Assembly (NCBI GenBank): GCA_004556565.1
Contig: SFGN01000013.1
Span: 1 to 64,000, forward strand
Direction of reading: 5' to 3'
Length of the DNA stretch: 64,000 bases
Origin: Lachnospiraceae bacterium
GTDB taxonomy: Bacteria > Bacillota_A > Clostridia > Lachnospirales > Lachnospiraceae
Shown: one piece after another, positions 33,486 to 43,121 of the stretch
Layout of the letters: each line of letters opens with the position of its first letter
How positions within the stretch are numbered: position 1 is the first letter of the stretch
Position numbers and translations under genes: made by a program
Notes under the pieces: model-generated
Told to the model about the DNA's origin: nothing
The model's input: the letters and a program-made list of their open reading frames with translations, nothing else
Database searches by the model: none

Positions 33486-35558
33486 ATGGCACATTATCTG
33501 GTTATCGTGGAATCACCTGCGAAGGTGAAGACCATTAAAAAGTTCCTGGGAAGCAATTATACCGTTGCGGCTTCAAACGGTCATGTCCGGGATCTTCCGA
33601 AAAGTAAACTGGGGATAGATGTCGAGAATGATTATGAACCTCAGTATATTACCATAAGAGGAAAAGGAGATATCCTTGCGAGTTTAAGAAAAGAGGCGAA
33701 ACGGGCAGATAAAGTTTATCTTGCGACTGACCCTGACCGTGAAGGAGAAGCAATTTCCTGGCATCTGGCAGCAGCACTGAAACTGGATGAAAAGAAGATG
33801 TGCCGCATTACTTTCAATGAAATAACAAAGAATGCAGTGAAGGCCTCACTGAAGGCTCCGCGTGAAATAAACATGGATCTTGTGGATGCCCAACAGGCAC
33901 GGCGCGCTCTTGATAGGATGGTGGGATATCGAATCAGTCCGCTTTTATGGGCAAAAGTCAAAAGGGGATTAAGTGCCGGCCGTGTGCAGTCTGTTGCACT
34001 TCGTATTATTGCTGACAGAGAGGCAGAGATTAATGCGTTTATTCCGGAAGAATACTGGACACTTGACGTTAACCTGAAAATCAAAGGTGAAAAGCGTACG
34101 CTGACAGCCAGATTTTACGGAACTGAAAAAGAGAAAATGACGATTCGTTCAAGACAGGAAGTGGATAATATTCTGTCTGCGGTTGAAAATGCACAATATA
34201 CAATTTCAAATATTAAAAAGGGGGAACGCGTGCGCCGTGCACCGCTTCCTTTTACAACAAGTACGCTGCAGCAGGAAGCAGCAAAAGTATTGAATTTCAG
34301 TACACAAAAAACCATGAGAATCGCCCAACAGTTATATGAAGGAATTGATATTAAAAAGAACGGGACTGTTGGTGTGATCACATATCTGCGAACTGATTCC
34401 ACGCGGATTTCTGAGGAGGCTGATGCCGTTGCAAGAAAATATATCGCGGATACTTATGGAGAAGAATATGCTGACAGGGCACAGGCTGCGAAAAAGACTG
34501 AAAAGAAAATCCAGGATGCCCATGAAGCAATCCGGCCGACGGATATTAACAGGACACCGGCATCTTTGAAGGATTCACTTTCCAGAGACCAGTTCCGACT
34601 TTACCAGCTTATCTGGAAACGTTTTGTGGCAAGCCGGATGAAACCGGCAGTATATGAAACAACTTCCGTAAAGATTACTGCGGCGGGTTATTTGTTTACA
34701 GTTTCTGCTTCAAGGCTCGTTTTTGATGGATTCCGCCAGGTTTATATTGAGTCGGATGAAGAAAAAGAAGAAAACAACGTTTTGGTTAACGGCTTGGACG
34801 AGAATACGATACTTGAAAAGGATAGTGTCGATACAAAACAGCATTTTACGCAGCCACCCGCGCATTATACGGAAGCGACACTTGTAAAGACGCTCGAGGA
34901 ACTGGGAATCGGACGTCCCAGCACCTATTCGCCTACAATCACTACAATTCTTGCCCGCAGATACATTACTAAAGAGGGAAAGAACCTATACATGACTGAA
35001 ATCGGCGAGGTTGTTAACAATATCATGAAACAATCCTTCCCGAGTATTGTGGATGTTAACTTTACAGCCAACATGGAAGGACTTCTGGATATGGTAGAGT
35101 TGGGGAAAGTGCCATGGAAGGAAGTAATCCGTAATTTTTATCCTGATCTGGATGAGGCAGTCAGAATCGCAGAGAAGGAGCAGGAGAGCATCAAAATTGA
35201 AGATGAGGTGACAGATGTAATCTGTGATGAGTGCGGACGCAATATGGTGATAAAATATGGCCCTCACGGCAAATTTCTGGCGTGCCCGGGATTCCCGGAA
35301 TGCAGAAATACTAAACCATATCTGGAAAAAATAGGTGTGACTTGTCCGGTATGCGGGAAAGACGTCGTTATAAGAAAAACCAAAAAAGGAAGAAAATATT
35401 ACGGATGTGAGAATAATCCGGAATGTGATTTTATGTCATGGCAGAAGCCGTCAGCAGAGAAATGCCCGGAATGTGGCGGCTATATGGTTGAGAAGGGGAA
35501 TAAGCTTGTTTGTGCTGATGAAAAGTGTGGATATGTAAGAACTATTCAAAAGTCGTGA
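33486..35558 (+). CDS. topA: DNA topoisomerase I
   Basis: TopA relaxes negative supercoils by cutting one DNA strand through a tyrosine. The 690-residue protein has the TOPRIM domain (VIVESPAKVKTIKKFLG, with the acidic ATDPDREGE). Its active-site Tyr300 lies in ITYLRTDSTRIS. Three C-terminal zinc fingers start CDECGRN, CPVCGKD and CPECGGY. I took the ATG at 33486 because MAHYLVIVESPAK is the family's start; GGAGG lies eleven bases upstream. dprA-topA-codY is the classic Firmicutes order. Confidence 0.96.
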   Translation: MAHYLVIVESPAKVKTIKKFLGSNYTVAASNGHVRDLPKSKLGIDVENDYEPQYITIRGKGDILASLRKEAKRADKVYLATDPDREGEAISWHLAAALKLDEKKMCRITFNEITKNAVKASLKAPREINMDLVDAQQARRALDRMVGYRISPLLWAKVKRGLSAGRVQSVALRIIADREAEINAFIPEEYWTLDVNLKIKGEKRTLTARFYGTEKEKMTIRSRQEVDNILSAVENAQYTISNIKKGERVRRAPLPFTTSTLQQEAAKVLNFSTQKTMRIAQQLYEGIDIKKNGTVGVITYLRTDSTRISEEADAVARKYIADTYGEEYADRAQAAKKTEKKIQDAHEAIRPTDINRTPASLKDSLSRDQFRLYQLIWKRFVASRMKPAVYETTSVKITAAGYLFTVSASRLVFDGFRQVYIESDEEKEENNVLVNGLDENTILEKDSVDTKQHFTQPPAHYTEATLVKTLEELGIGRPSTYSPTITTILARRYITKEGKNLYMTEIGEVVNNIMKQSFPSIVDVNFTANMEGLLDMVELGKVPWKEVIRNFYPDLDEAVRIAEKEQESIKIEDEVTDVICDECGRNMVIKYGPHGKFLACPGFPECRNTKPYLEKIGVTCPVCGKDVVIRKTKKGRKYYGCENNPECDFMSWQKPSAEKCPECGGYMVEKGNKLVCADEKCGYVRTIQKS

Positions 35559-35685
35559 AAAGAATCGGAAAGAAATAGAAAAGAAATAGAAATGCCGTTG
35601 CTATTTCAGAAATTGTATGATAACATAGTCTTGTTTAATAAAACTAATGAAAGTTGTGTGTACAATTCAAAGCTGGAGGAAAACA

Positions 35686-36465
35686 ATGAGCGTACAGTTG
35701 TTAGATAAAACAAGAAAAATAAATAAACTGCTGCACAATAATAATTCCAGTAAAGTGGTATTTAATGATATATGTGCAGTGCTTACGGAGATACTGGAGT
35801 CCAATGTTCTGGTGGTGAGCAAAAAAGGCAAGATACTTGGAGTCAGCAGATGTTCCGGGGTAAAAGATATTGAGGAATTGCTTGCAAAATCTGTAGGTGG
35901 TCATATTGACGGAATGCTTAATGAGAGGCTTCTCAGTATTTTGTCGACAAAAGAAAATGTGAATCTGGAAACGCTGGGATTTTCTCCGGAAATTGTTAAA
36001 GGCTATCAGGCAATCATTACACCTATTGATATTGCGGGGGAACGCCTTGGAACATTGTTTATTTATAAGCAGGACAGTGCGTATGAAATAGACGATATTA
36101 TCCTGAGCGAGTATGGAACGGCGGTTGTCGGTCTGGAGATGCTCCGTTCAGTGAACGAGGAAAGTGCTGAAGAATCCAGAAAGGAACATATTGTCCAATC
36201 TGCAATCAGCACGCTGTCATTTTCAGAGCTGGAGGCAATTATCCATATTTTTGATGAATTGCAGGGCACAGAGGGGATTCTTGTTGCCAGCAAGATTGCA
36301 GACCGTGTAGGCATTACCCGTTCCGTAATCGTCAATGCACTTCGCAAGTTTGAAAGTGCGGGTGTGATAGAATCCCGTTCATCCGGAATGAAGGGTACAT
36401 ATATTAAAGTTTTGAATGATTATGTATTTACGGAGTTGGACAAAATAAAAAAAGAACGATTATAA
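35686..36465 (+). CDS. codY: GTP-sensing global repressor CodY
   Basis: CodY binds branched-chain amino acids and GTP and represses nutrient-scavenging genes in rich conditions. The 259-residue protein has the N-terminal GAF domain (MSVQLLDKTRKINKLL...VVFNDICAVLTEILESNVLVVSKKGKILG) and a C-terminal winged helix (ASKIADRVGITRSVIVNALRKFESAGVIESRSSGMKGTYIKV). CTGGAGG precedes the ATG. It follows topA by 127 bases, enough for its own promoter, though I could not pick one confidently. Confidence 0.96.
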   Translation: MSVQLLDKTRKINKLLHNNNSSKVVFNDICAVLTEILESNVLVVSKKGKILGVSRCSGVKDIEELLAKSVGGHIDGMLNERLLSILSTKENVNLETLGFSPEIVKGYQAIITPIDIAGERLGTLFIYKQDSAYEIDDIILSEYGTAVVGLEMLRSVNEESAEESRKEHIVQSAISTLSFSELEAIIHIFDELQGTEGILVASKIADRVGITRSVIVNALRKFESAGVIESRSSGMKGTYIKVLNDYVFTELDKIKKERL

Positions 36466-36513
36466 ATGGCAGATTCTGTTTCATATCAACAATTAGTATC
36501 TGGAATGTTAATG

Positions 36514-36541
36514 AGGGTGTCAGGAATCTGATGCCCTTTAT
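36514..36541 (+). terminator. Possible terminator after codY
   Basis: AGGGTGTCAG pairs with CTGATGCCCT (two G-U pairs) around GAAT, followed by TTTATGTTATT. The T-run is weak. Confidence 0.5.
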
Positions 36542-36667
36542 GTTATTATGCAGGCGGGAAAGGATTATTGTCTTTACGTGCTGAAAAAGCAGCTGTCATG
36601 CTTGAGCCGGCGGTAGGGAAAGAAAACAGGTATCCGCAAGATCCGCCACAAAAAGGAGGAAACAATC

Positions 36668-36982
36668 ATGTATGAAGGTAATTCTGTAGATTTACAGATG
36701 GAAAAAACAATTTCTGCAGATGCGGTCTTTGATGATGCAACACACCGTTGTCAGGTTTTCAGGTATGTTATGGAAGAAGATTACATATACCTGAAATTGA
36801 AGGAAGATGACCTGTCAGCAATTTCACTGGATGCAAAGTATCAGTGTTATATTACCACAAAGACAGAACTTTTGTATTGTACCGGTGTTGTGAAGGAACG
36901 GTATCAGTCAGAGGACGGAAATATGATGATATTCCGGATTGAGAATGGATTCTATAATGTATCCGGAAAAAAAGGATTGTAA
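36668..36982 (+). CDS. Small protein of unknown function (104 residues)
   Basis: I do not recognise this protein with confidence. It has no signal peptide or membrane helix and is acidic, with alternating beta-strand-like stretches (EDYIYLKLKEDDLSAISLDAKYQCYITTKTELLYCTGVVKERYQ...MMIFRIENGFYNV). The pattern recalls the N-terminal domain of YcgR/PilZ-type proteins, but that is a guess. A strong AAAGGAGG lies eight bases before the ATG, and the gene stands alone between codY and groES, so it is probably real. Confidence 0.75.
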   Translation: MYEGNSVDLQMEKTISADAVFDDATHRCQVFRYVMEEDYIYLKLKEDDLSAISLDAKYQCYITTKTELLYCTGVVKERYQSEDGNMMIFRIENGFYNVSGKKGL

Positions 36983-37092
36983 ATAATAGAAAAAATCAGA
37001 AAAATACACTTCGCGGGCTGTATGAATGAACAATAACGGATATTAAGAAGAAAATAAGTTTATAAACTAATTATAAAAAATGAGATTCCGTG

Positions 37093-37159
37093 TTGACAAA
37101 TCATAGGCGGAGTGTTATTTTATATTCACGGGTTAGCACTCGTAATAAACGAGTGCTAA
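37093..37159 (+). promoter_or_regulatory. groES-groEL promoter with CIRCE operator
   Basis: TTGACA (37093-37098) and TATTTT (37116-37121) are 17 bases apart. The CIRCE element TTAGCACTC-N9-GAGTGCTAA (37133-37159) matches the consensus exactly and sits at the transcription start. HrcA is known to bind CIRCE and repress chaperonin genes until heat shock; hrcA itself is not in this window. Confidence 0.95.
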
Positions 37160-37217
37160 CAAGTACTGTTATAAAGTTTATATTGTAAAGCGTAGAGTGA
37201 TCAAGGAGGTTTTGATA

Positions 37218-37505
37218 ATGAAATTAGTACCATTGGGTGACAAGATTGTATTAAAGCAGCTGGAAGCAGAAGAGACGACGAAATCAGGAATTGTTTTGCC
37301 GGGACAGGCAAAAGAAAAACCACAGGAGGCAGAAGTGATTGCTGTGGGACCTGGCGGAATGGTTGACGGCAAAGAAGTGACTATGCAGGTTAAGGCAGGG
37401 GATAAAGTTATTTATTCCAAGTATGCAGGAACCGATGTTGAACTGGATGGAACAAAGTACATTATCGTAAAACAGAGTGATATACTGGCAATTGTTGAAG
37501 CCTGA
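37218..37505 (+). CDS. groES: Co-chaperonin GroES
   Basis: GroES caps the GroEL barrel during protein folding. The 95-residue protein has MKLVPLGDKIVLKQLEAEETTKSGIVLPGQAKEKPQEA, with the mobile loop TKSGIVLP, and VKAGDKVIYSKYAGT. AAGGAGG lies nine bases before the ATG at 37218. It is controlled by the CIRCE element and cotranscribed with groEL 137 bases downstream. Confidence 0.97.
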   Translation: MKLVPLGDKIVLKQLEAEETTKSGIVLPGQAKEKPQEAEVIAVGPGGMVDGKEVTMQVKAGDKVIYSKYAGTDVELDGTKYIIVKQSDILAIVEA

Positions 37506-37642
37506 GCTGCTGCAGATAAAAAATAACAGAGCTTCAGGGAAAATATAAGAACGGGTTGAAGGCAGATGCCTGACTCCCGGATTCGGAAAAAAGATTTCAA
37601 GTATGTAAACGTTATACAATTATTTATTAAGGAGTGACAGAT

Positions 37643-39268
37643 ATGGCAAAGGAAATCAGATATGGTGCAGAGGCAAGAGCCGCACTGGAAAAAGGTGTTA
37701 ATCAGCTTGCGGATACAGTAAGAGTAACGTTAGGACCAAAGGGAAGGAACGTAGTTCTTGACAAATCTTTTGGAGCACCGTTGATTACTAACGACGGCGT
37801 GACAATCGCTAAAGAAATCGAGCTGGAAGATGGATTTGAGAATATGGGGGCACAGCTTATCAGAGAAGTGGCTTCTAAGACTAACGACGTTGCCGGAGAT
37901 GGTACGACAACAGCAACTGTTCTTGCACAGGCAATGGTTAACGAGGGGATGAAGAATCTTGCGGCAGGTGCAAACCCGATCATTCTCCGTAAGGGTATGA
38001 AGAACGCAACAGATAAGGCAGTGGAAGCAATTGCCGAAATGAGCAGCAAGGTAACAGGAAAAGATCAGATCGCAAGAGTTGCGGCTGTTTCTTCCGGAGA
38101 TGAAAGCGTTGGCCAGATGGTGGCAGATGCGATGGAAAAGGTTTCAAACGACGGTGTTATCACAATTGAAGAGTCTAAGACGATGCAGACAGAGCTTGAT
38201 CTGGTAGAAGGAATGCAGTTTGACAGAGGATACATTTCTGCATATATGGCAACTGACATGGAGAAGATGGAAGCGGTTCTTGATGAGCCATATATCCTGA
38301 TCACAGACAAGAAAATTTCCAACATTCAGGAAATTCTTCCGATTCTCGAACAGATCGTACAGTCCGGTGCAAGACTTCTGATTATTGCTGAGGACATTGA
38401 GGGAGAGGCACTGACTACTTTGATCGTAAACAAGCTGCGCGGAACATTCAATGTTGTAGGAGTGAAAGCACCGGGATACGGCGACAGAAGAAAAGAAATG
38501 CTTCAGGACATTGCAATCCTGACAGGCGGACAGGTGATTTCCGAAGAACTTGGAATGGATCTGAAAGAAGCAACACTTGCTCAGCTCGGAAGAGCAAAAT
38601 CTGTAAAAGTACAGAAAGAGAACACTGTAATTGTTGATGGTTATGGTGATAAACAGGCTATTTCTGACAGAATCGGACAGATTAAGAGAGGCATTGAAGA
38701 AACAACTTCTGATTTTGATAAAGAGAAGCTTCAGGAAAGACTTGCGAAACTTGCAGGTGGTGTAGCAGTTATCCGTGTGGGTGCAGCGACAGAGACCGAG
38801 ATGAAAGAAGCCAAACTCCGTATGGAAGATGCTTTGAACGCAACCAGGGCAGCAGTAGAGGAAGGTATTATTGCAGGCGGTGGTTCTGCTTATATCCATG
38901 CATCTAAGGAAGTTGCAAAGCTTGTGGAGGAACTTGACGGTGATGAGAAGACAGGTGCCAAAATTATCCTGAAAGCCCTGGAGGCTCCGTTGTTCCATAT
39001 CGTATCCAATGCCGGACTTGAAGGTGCTGTTATCATTAATAAAGTTAGGGAATCTGAAGTAGGAATCGGATTCGATGCATATAAGGAAGAATATGTAGAT
39101 ATGGTAAAAGAAGGAATTCTTGATCCTGCAAAAGTTACAAGAAGTGCACTGCAGAACGCGACCAGCGTAGCATCCACACTTCTGACAACAGAGGCTGTTG
39201 TTTCTACAATCAAAGAAGAAACACCGGCTATGCCGGCAGGCGGCGCAGGCGGAATGGGAATGATGTAA
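37643..39268 (+). CDS. groEL: Chaperonin GroEL
   Basis: GroEL is the ATP-driven folding chamber. The 541-residue protein starts MAKEIRYGAEARAALEKGVNQLADTVRVTLGPKGRNVVL, carries GDGTTTATVLAQ for ATP binding, and ends with the Gly-Met tail (PAMPAGGAGGMGMM). AAGGAG precedes the ATG at 37643. The gap after groES has no terminator, so both share the CIRCE promoter. Confidence 0.98.
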   Translation: MAKEIRYGAEARAALEKGVNQLADTVRVTLGPKGRNVVLDKSFGAPLITNDGVTIAKEIELEDGFENMGAQLIREVASKTNDVAGDGTTTATVLAQAMVNEGMKNLAAGANPIILRKGMKNATDKAVEAIAEMSSKVTGKDQIARVAAVSSGDESVGQMVADAMEKVSNDGVITIEESKTMQTELDLVEGMQFDRGYISAYMATDMEKMEAVLDEPYILITDKKISNIQEILPILEQIVQSGARLLIIAEDIEGEALTTLIVNKLRGTFNVVGVKAPGYGDRRKEMLQDIAILTGGQVISEELGMDLKEATLAQLGRAKSVKVQKENTVIVDGYGDKQAISDRIGQIKRGIEETTSDFDKEKLQERLAKLAGGVAVIRVGAATETEMKEAKLRMEDALNATRAAVEEGIIAGGGSAYIHASKEVAKLVEELDGDEKTGAKIILKALEAPLFHIVSNAGLEGAVIINKVRESEVGIGFDAYKEEYVDMVKEGILDPAKVTRSALQNATSVASTLLTTEAVVSTIKEETPAMPAGGAGGMGMM

Positions 39269-39310
39269 ACAATTTGCCGGTTATACGGGCGTAAGATAAA
39301 TGGGGCGATC

Positions 39311-39333
39311 CGGAGGGGTTGCTCCGTTTCTTA
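39311..39333 (+). terminator. Weak terminator after groEL
   Basis: CGGAG pairs with CTCCG around GGGGTTG, followed by TTTCTTATT. The stem is short. Confidence 0.5.
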
Positions 39334-39389
39334 TTATTAAAGATTAAAAAAAATAATATCTCTGATGAAAGGGTTTTCGATATTAGTAC

Positions 39390-39418
39390 TTGACAAGTGA
39401 CTTGAATTTTTGTAGTAT
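39390..39418 (+). promoter_or_regulatory. Promoter of guaB
   Basis: TTGACA (39390-39395) and TAGTAT (39413-39418) are 17 bases apart, about 50 bases before the guaB start. Confidence 0.75.
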
Positions 39419-39467
39419 ATCGGATAAAATATTGATGTACATACTGAGAAAGAGAGGAAGAGGGACC

Positions 39468-40922
39468 ATGGGTAAGATTATTGGTGAAGGCATTACATTT
39501 GATGATGTGCTTTTAGTGCCTGCATATTCACAGGTTATTCCAAACCAGGTGGATTTGTCGACATACTTAACGAAGAAGATAAGGCTGAACGTTCCTATGA
39601 TGAGCGCAGGGATGGACACTGTTACTGAGCATCGCATGGCAATTGCTATGGCGCGTCAGGGCGGAATCGGTATCATTCATAAGAATATGTCAATTGAGCA
39701 GCAGGCAGAAGAAGTGGATAAAGTTAAGAGATCTGAAAATGGGGTTATCACAGATCCGTTTTCTCTTTCTCCTGAACATACATTGAAGGATGCCAATGAC
39801 CTGATGGCGAAATTCCGTATTTCCGGAGTTCCGATTACAGAAGGGAAAAAACTGGTAGGTATTATTACAAACCGTGATCTGAAATTTGAAGAAGATTTTT
39901 CTAAAAAAATCAAAGAAAGTATGACCTCTGAAGGGCTTATTACCGCGAAGGAAGGCATTACGCTGGACGAGGCAAAGAAGATTCTTGCACAGGCAAGAAA
40001 AGAAAAGCTGCCGATCGTGGATGAGGAGGGAAATCTGAAAGGTCTGATTACAATTAAGGATATTGAAAAGCAGATTAAATATCCGTCTTCTGCAAAAGAT
40101 TCTCAGGGACGTCTTCTTTGCGGCGCGGCTATCGGCATCACTGTAAACTGCCTCGAGCGTGTTGAAGCACTTGTTAAGGCAAAGGTCGACGTTGTTGTTA
40201 TGGATTCCGCGCATGGACATTCAGAGAATGTGCTTCGTACTGTCCGTATGGTAAAAGAAAAATATCCGGATCTTCAGGTTATTGCAGGTAATGTTGCCAC
40301 AGGTGAAGCGACGAGAGCTTTGATCGAAGCAGGAGCAGATGCTGTTAAGGTTGGTATCGGACCCGGATCTATTTGTACAACACGTGTGGTTGCCGGTATC
40401 GGCGTTCCGCAGATAACAGCGGTTATGAATTGTTATGAAGTTGCTAAAGAATATGGTGTACCGATTATTGCAGACGGCGGTATCAAATATTCAGGAGATA
40501 TGACAAAGGCAATCGCAGCCGGGGCTAATGTCTGCATGATGGGAAGCATCTTTGCCGGATGTGACGAAAGCCCGGGAACGTTTGAACTGTATCAGGGCAG
40601 AAAATATAAAGTATACCGTGGAATGGGATCGATTGCAGCTATGGAAAACGGAAGTAAAGACCGTTATTTCCAGGACAATGCAAAGAAGCTTGTGCCGGAA
40701 GGAGTAGAAGGACGTGTGGCATATAAGGGAACGGTAGAAGATACAGTGTTCCAGCTCATGGGAGGTCTTCGCTCAGGTATGGGATATTGCGGAACCGAGA
40801 CAATTGAAAAGCTGAAAGAGAACGGTAGATTTGTAAAGATTTCCGCAGCGTCACTGAAAGAAAGTCATCCGCATGATATTCATATCACAAAAGAGGCACC
40901 AAACTATAGTCTGGATGAATAA
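39468..40922 (+). CDS. guaB: IMP dehydrogenase
   Basis: GuaB oxidises IMP to XMP with NAD+, the limiting step of GTP synthesis. The 484-residue protein has the barrel start MGKIIGEGITFDDVLLVPAYS. Two CBS domains sit at about residues 95-205, and the active-site cysteine lies in GPGSICTTR (about Cys302). GAGGAAGAGGG precedes the ATG at 39468. GTP is a CodY ligand, so guaB lies functionally close to the upstream regulator gene. A strong terminator follows. Confidence 0.97.
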   Translation: MGKIIGEGITFDDVLLVPAYSQVIPNQVDLSTYLTKKIRLNVPMMSAGMDTVTEHRMAIAMARQGGIGIIHKNMSIEQQAEEVDKVKRSENGVITDPFSLSPEHTLKDANDLMAKFRISGVPITEGKKLVGIITNRDLKFEEDFSKKIKESMTSEGLITAKEGITLDEAKKILAQARKEKLPIVDEEGNLKGLITIKDIEKQIKYPSSAKDSQGRLLCGAAIGITVNCLERVEALVKAKVDVVVMDSAHGHSENVLRTVRMVKEKYPDLQVIAGNVATGEATRALIEAGADAVKVGIGPGSICTTRVVAGIGVPQITAVMNCYEVAKEYGVPIIADGGIKYSGDMTKAIAAGANVCMMGSIFAGCDESPGTFELYQGRKYKVYRGMGSIAAMENGSKDRYFQDNAKKLVPEGVEGRVAYKGTVEDTVFQLMGGLRSGMGYCGTETIEKLKENGRFVKISAASLKESHPHDIHITKEAPNYSLDE

Positions 40923-40949
40923 TCCGTTTTTAATAATAAAAATGATCTG

Positions 40950-40981
40950 GGATCCGGAATATTTCCGGATCCTGTTTTTTA
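40950..40981 (+). terminator. Terminator of guaB
   Basis: GGATCCGGAA pairs perfectly with TTCCGGATCC around TAT, followed by TGTTTTTT. The other ~190 bases before the element at 41170 hold nothing I recognise. Confidence 0.93.
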
Positions 40982-41169
40982 TAGTAACGGTATTTCTATA
41001 GAGTAAAAGCTTCCGGGAGATGCATGCTTTGGTGTGAGCGGACGATATCGTGGGTTATCGCCGGAGATATAAGATTTCCGAAAAGGTGACTCATTGTCCT
41101 CATACAAGAATTAATAATAATTTTCCTGTCATTTTACAAAATCTTAAGGAAAAACTGATAAAATAGATT

Positions 41170-41200
41170 CATATTTTGTAACTGTTCAGAGCCATATTTT
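41170..41200. mobile_element. Remnant of a transposon-like element between 8-bp direct repeats, copy F
   Basis: GTAACTGTTCAGAGC (41178-41192) matches the left end of the element at 9745 (GTAACTGCTCAGAGC) at 14 of 15 bases. It lies exactly between two copies of CATATTTT (41170-41177, 41193-41200). The rest of an element is missing. This looks like an excision or internal-deletion scar, just before the amidase gene. Confidence 0.65.
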
Positions 41201-41220
41201 TACAATGGAGAAAATTTTAT

Positions 41221-41934
41221 ATGCAACAAAAGAAGAGAACCAGAAAAAGATTAAAAGTGTCTCAGAAAAAAGGAGGAAAAAGAAGATATTCCAAAAAAGA
41301 CATGCAGGATTTCCGAATTAAGATCATGTTCTGTATTTTACTGGCTGCCACGATCATTCTTGGAATATATGGATGTGTGAAGGGGAAAAGCACGGTTCGG
41401 GACAGCGGGCTGAAAGTTGATGCCTCTGAGCCGGAAATAGATGTTCAGCTTTTGGATATGAATGAATATTCAAGACCCGGGACTCCTACCGATACGATTA
41501 CCGGGATCGTGATTCATTACACGGCAAATCCGGGAAGTACGGCAAAACAGAACAGGGATTATTTTAACGGGCTTCAGGACGGGCATGACACTTATGCGAG
41601 CAGTCATTTTGTTGTCGGGATCGAAGGGGAAATTATACAATGTATACCAACAGCTGAGATGGCTTATGCATCAAATGAGAGGAACAATGATACTGTTTCT
41701 ATAGAATGCTGTCATCCGGACGAAACAGGGAAATTTACGGATGCCACATACGAGTCGGTTGTCCATCTGACAGCGTTCTTATGTAAAAAATTTAATCTGA
41801 CAGAGCAGGATGTTATCCGGCATTACGATGTTACCGGAAAAAACTGTCCGAAATATTTCGTAGAAAATGAAGAGGCATGGCAGATATTCCGTGCGGATGT
41901 AAAAGCGGCTCTTGAAAGAAGCGAACAGCAGTGA
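41221..41934 (+). CDS. Membrane-anchored N-acetylmuramoyl-L-alanine amidase
   Basis: This 237-residue protein has a strongly basic cytoplasmic N-terminus (about 30 residues), one membrane helix (IMFCILLAATIILGIYG) and an extracellular Amidase_2/PGRP-type domain that cleaves the MurNAc-L-Ala bond. Zinc ligands are expected in VIHYTANPG and RHYDVTGKNCP, with SIECCHPDETGKFT between. The cysteine after LGIYG is not a good lipobox. GGAGAAAA lies upstream. It resembles amidases linked to sporulation or germination, but the role here is unknown. It precedes aroK by 60 bases. Confidence 0.9.
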   Translation: MQQKKRTRKRLKVSQKKGGKRRYSKKDMQDFRIKIMFCILLAATIILGIYGCVKGKSTVRDSGLKVDASEPEIDVQLLDMNEYSRPGTPTDTITGIVIHYTANPGSTAKQNRDYFNGLQDGHDTYASSHFVVGIEGEIIQCIPTAEMAYASNERNNDTVSIECCHPDETGKFTDATYESVVHLTAFLCKKFNLTEQDVIRHYDVTGKNCPKYFVENEEAWQIFRADVKAALERSEQQ

Positions 41935-41994
41935 TACTATAATAAACAGGCTGGAACACATATGCTGAGCGGAAAGGACGAGGAGGAAACAGGC

Positions 41995-42507
41995 ATGAAT
42001 ATTGTACTGATTGGATTTATGGGCACAGGAAAATCTACGATTTCAGAATATTTCAGAAATAATTACAGGCTGGACGTCGTGGAAATGGATCAGGAAATTG
42101 CAGACAGAGAAGGAATGAGCATCCCGGATATTTTTTCTACATACGGGGAAGAGTATTTTAGGAACCTGGAGACCCGGCTTCTGGTTGAATTACAGTCAAA
42201 AGACAATGTGGTGATTTCCTGCGGAGGCGGAGCCGCACTTCGTCCTCAGAATGTCGTTGAAATGAAAAAGAACGGTAAAGTTGTTCTTTTGACGGCAGCT
42301 CCTGAAACTGTTTATCAGAGAGTGAAGGACAGTGATGACCGTCCGGTTTTAAAAGGGCGTAAAAATGTGGAATACATTTCTGAGCTTATGGAGAAACGGC
42401 GTGAGAAATATGAGGCGGCGGCAGATATCGTGGTGCAGACCGATAACCGGGATGTGGGGGATATTTGCAGGGAGATTGCCGACAGGATAAAGGAGTTGGG
42501 TGAATAG
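41995..42507 (+). CDS. aroK: Shikimate kinase
   Basis: AroK phosphorylates shikimate in the pathway to chorismate. The 170-residue protein has the P-loop GFMGTGKST (residues 7-15), the shikimate-binding DQEIADREGMSI and SCGGGAALRPQN, and the lid arginine in DDRPVLKGR. The ATG at 41995 follows AGGAGG; an upstream in-frame ATG is less well placed. The aroB and aroE genes lie elsewhere in the window (62-64 kb) on the other strand. yqeG starts two bases after its stop. Confidence 0.95.
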   Translation: MNIVLIGFMGTGKSTISEYFRNNYRLDVVEMDQEIADREGMSIPDIFSTYGEEYFRNLETRLLVELQSKDNVVISCGGGAALRPQNVVEMKKNGKVVLLTAAPETVYQRVKDSDDRPVLKGRKNVEYISELMEKRREKYEAAADIVVQTDNRDVGDICREIADRIKELGE

Positions 42508-42509
42508 CC

Positions 42510-43031
42510 ATGTTTAATATGTTTTTTCCGGATGAATATCTGGCATCCACATATGTAATACCATTTGAAGATTTATATCAGAAAGGTTACCGGGGGATTA
42601 TTTTTGATATTGACAACACGCTGGTGCCGCACGGAGAGCCGGCGGATGACCGGGCAAGGAAATTGTTTTCACGCCTGAAAGAAATCGGCTTTGCCACCTG
42701 CCTGATTTCCAATAATCAGGAACCGAGAGTAAAGATGTTTAATGAAGAGATACAGACTTCGTATATTTTCGATGCCCATAAGCCGATGACAAAAAACTAT
42801 ATCAGGGCGATGGAAATAATGGGAACGGATAGAAACAGTACTCTGTTCGTGGGAGATCAGCTTTTTACGGATGTCTGGGGTGCAAAAAGAGCCGGGATTT
42901 ATAATATACTTGTAAAACCGATCCACCCCAAAGAGGAAATTCAGATTGTGCTTAAGCGCTATCTGGAGAAGATTGTGCTGTATTTTTATAAAAGAGAAAA
43001 AAACAGGCAAAAGAAGCAGGGGCTTAAATAA
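42510..43031 (+). CDS. yqeG: YqeG-family HAD phosphatase
   Basis: This 173-residue HAD-IIIA protein has the catalytic FDIDNTLVPHG, then CLISNNQEPR, HKPMTKN and FVGDQLFTDVWGAKRAG, with both nucleophile and acid Asp present. YqeG is near universal in Firmicutes; relatives include phosphatidylglycerophosphate phosphatases, and the exact substrate is not settled. The Lys/Arg-rich C-terminus (FYKREKNRQKKQGLK) may touch the membrane. It is translationally close to aroK and precedes efp. Confidence 0.9.
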   Translation: MFNMFFPDEYLASTYVIPFEDLYQKGYRGIIFDIDNTLVPHGEPADDRARKLFSRLKEIGFATCLISNNQEPRVKMFNEEIQTSYIFDAHKPMTKNYIRAMEIMGTDRNSTLFVGDQLFTDVWGAKRAGIYNILVKPIHPKEEIQIVLKRYLEKIVLYFYKREKNRQKKQGLK

Positions 43032-43121
43032 AAAAAGGTTGAAAAAAGCAGCAATCTATTATAGAATTAGTGATAGTGAAAAATCATGTACAAGGAGTGC
43101 GTGACTGAAGGAGGATTACAA

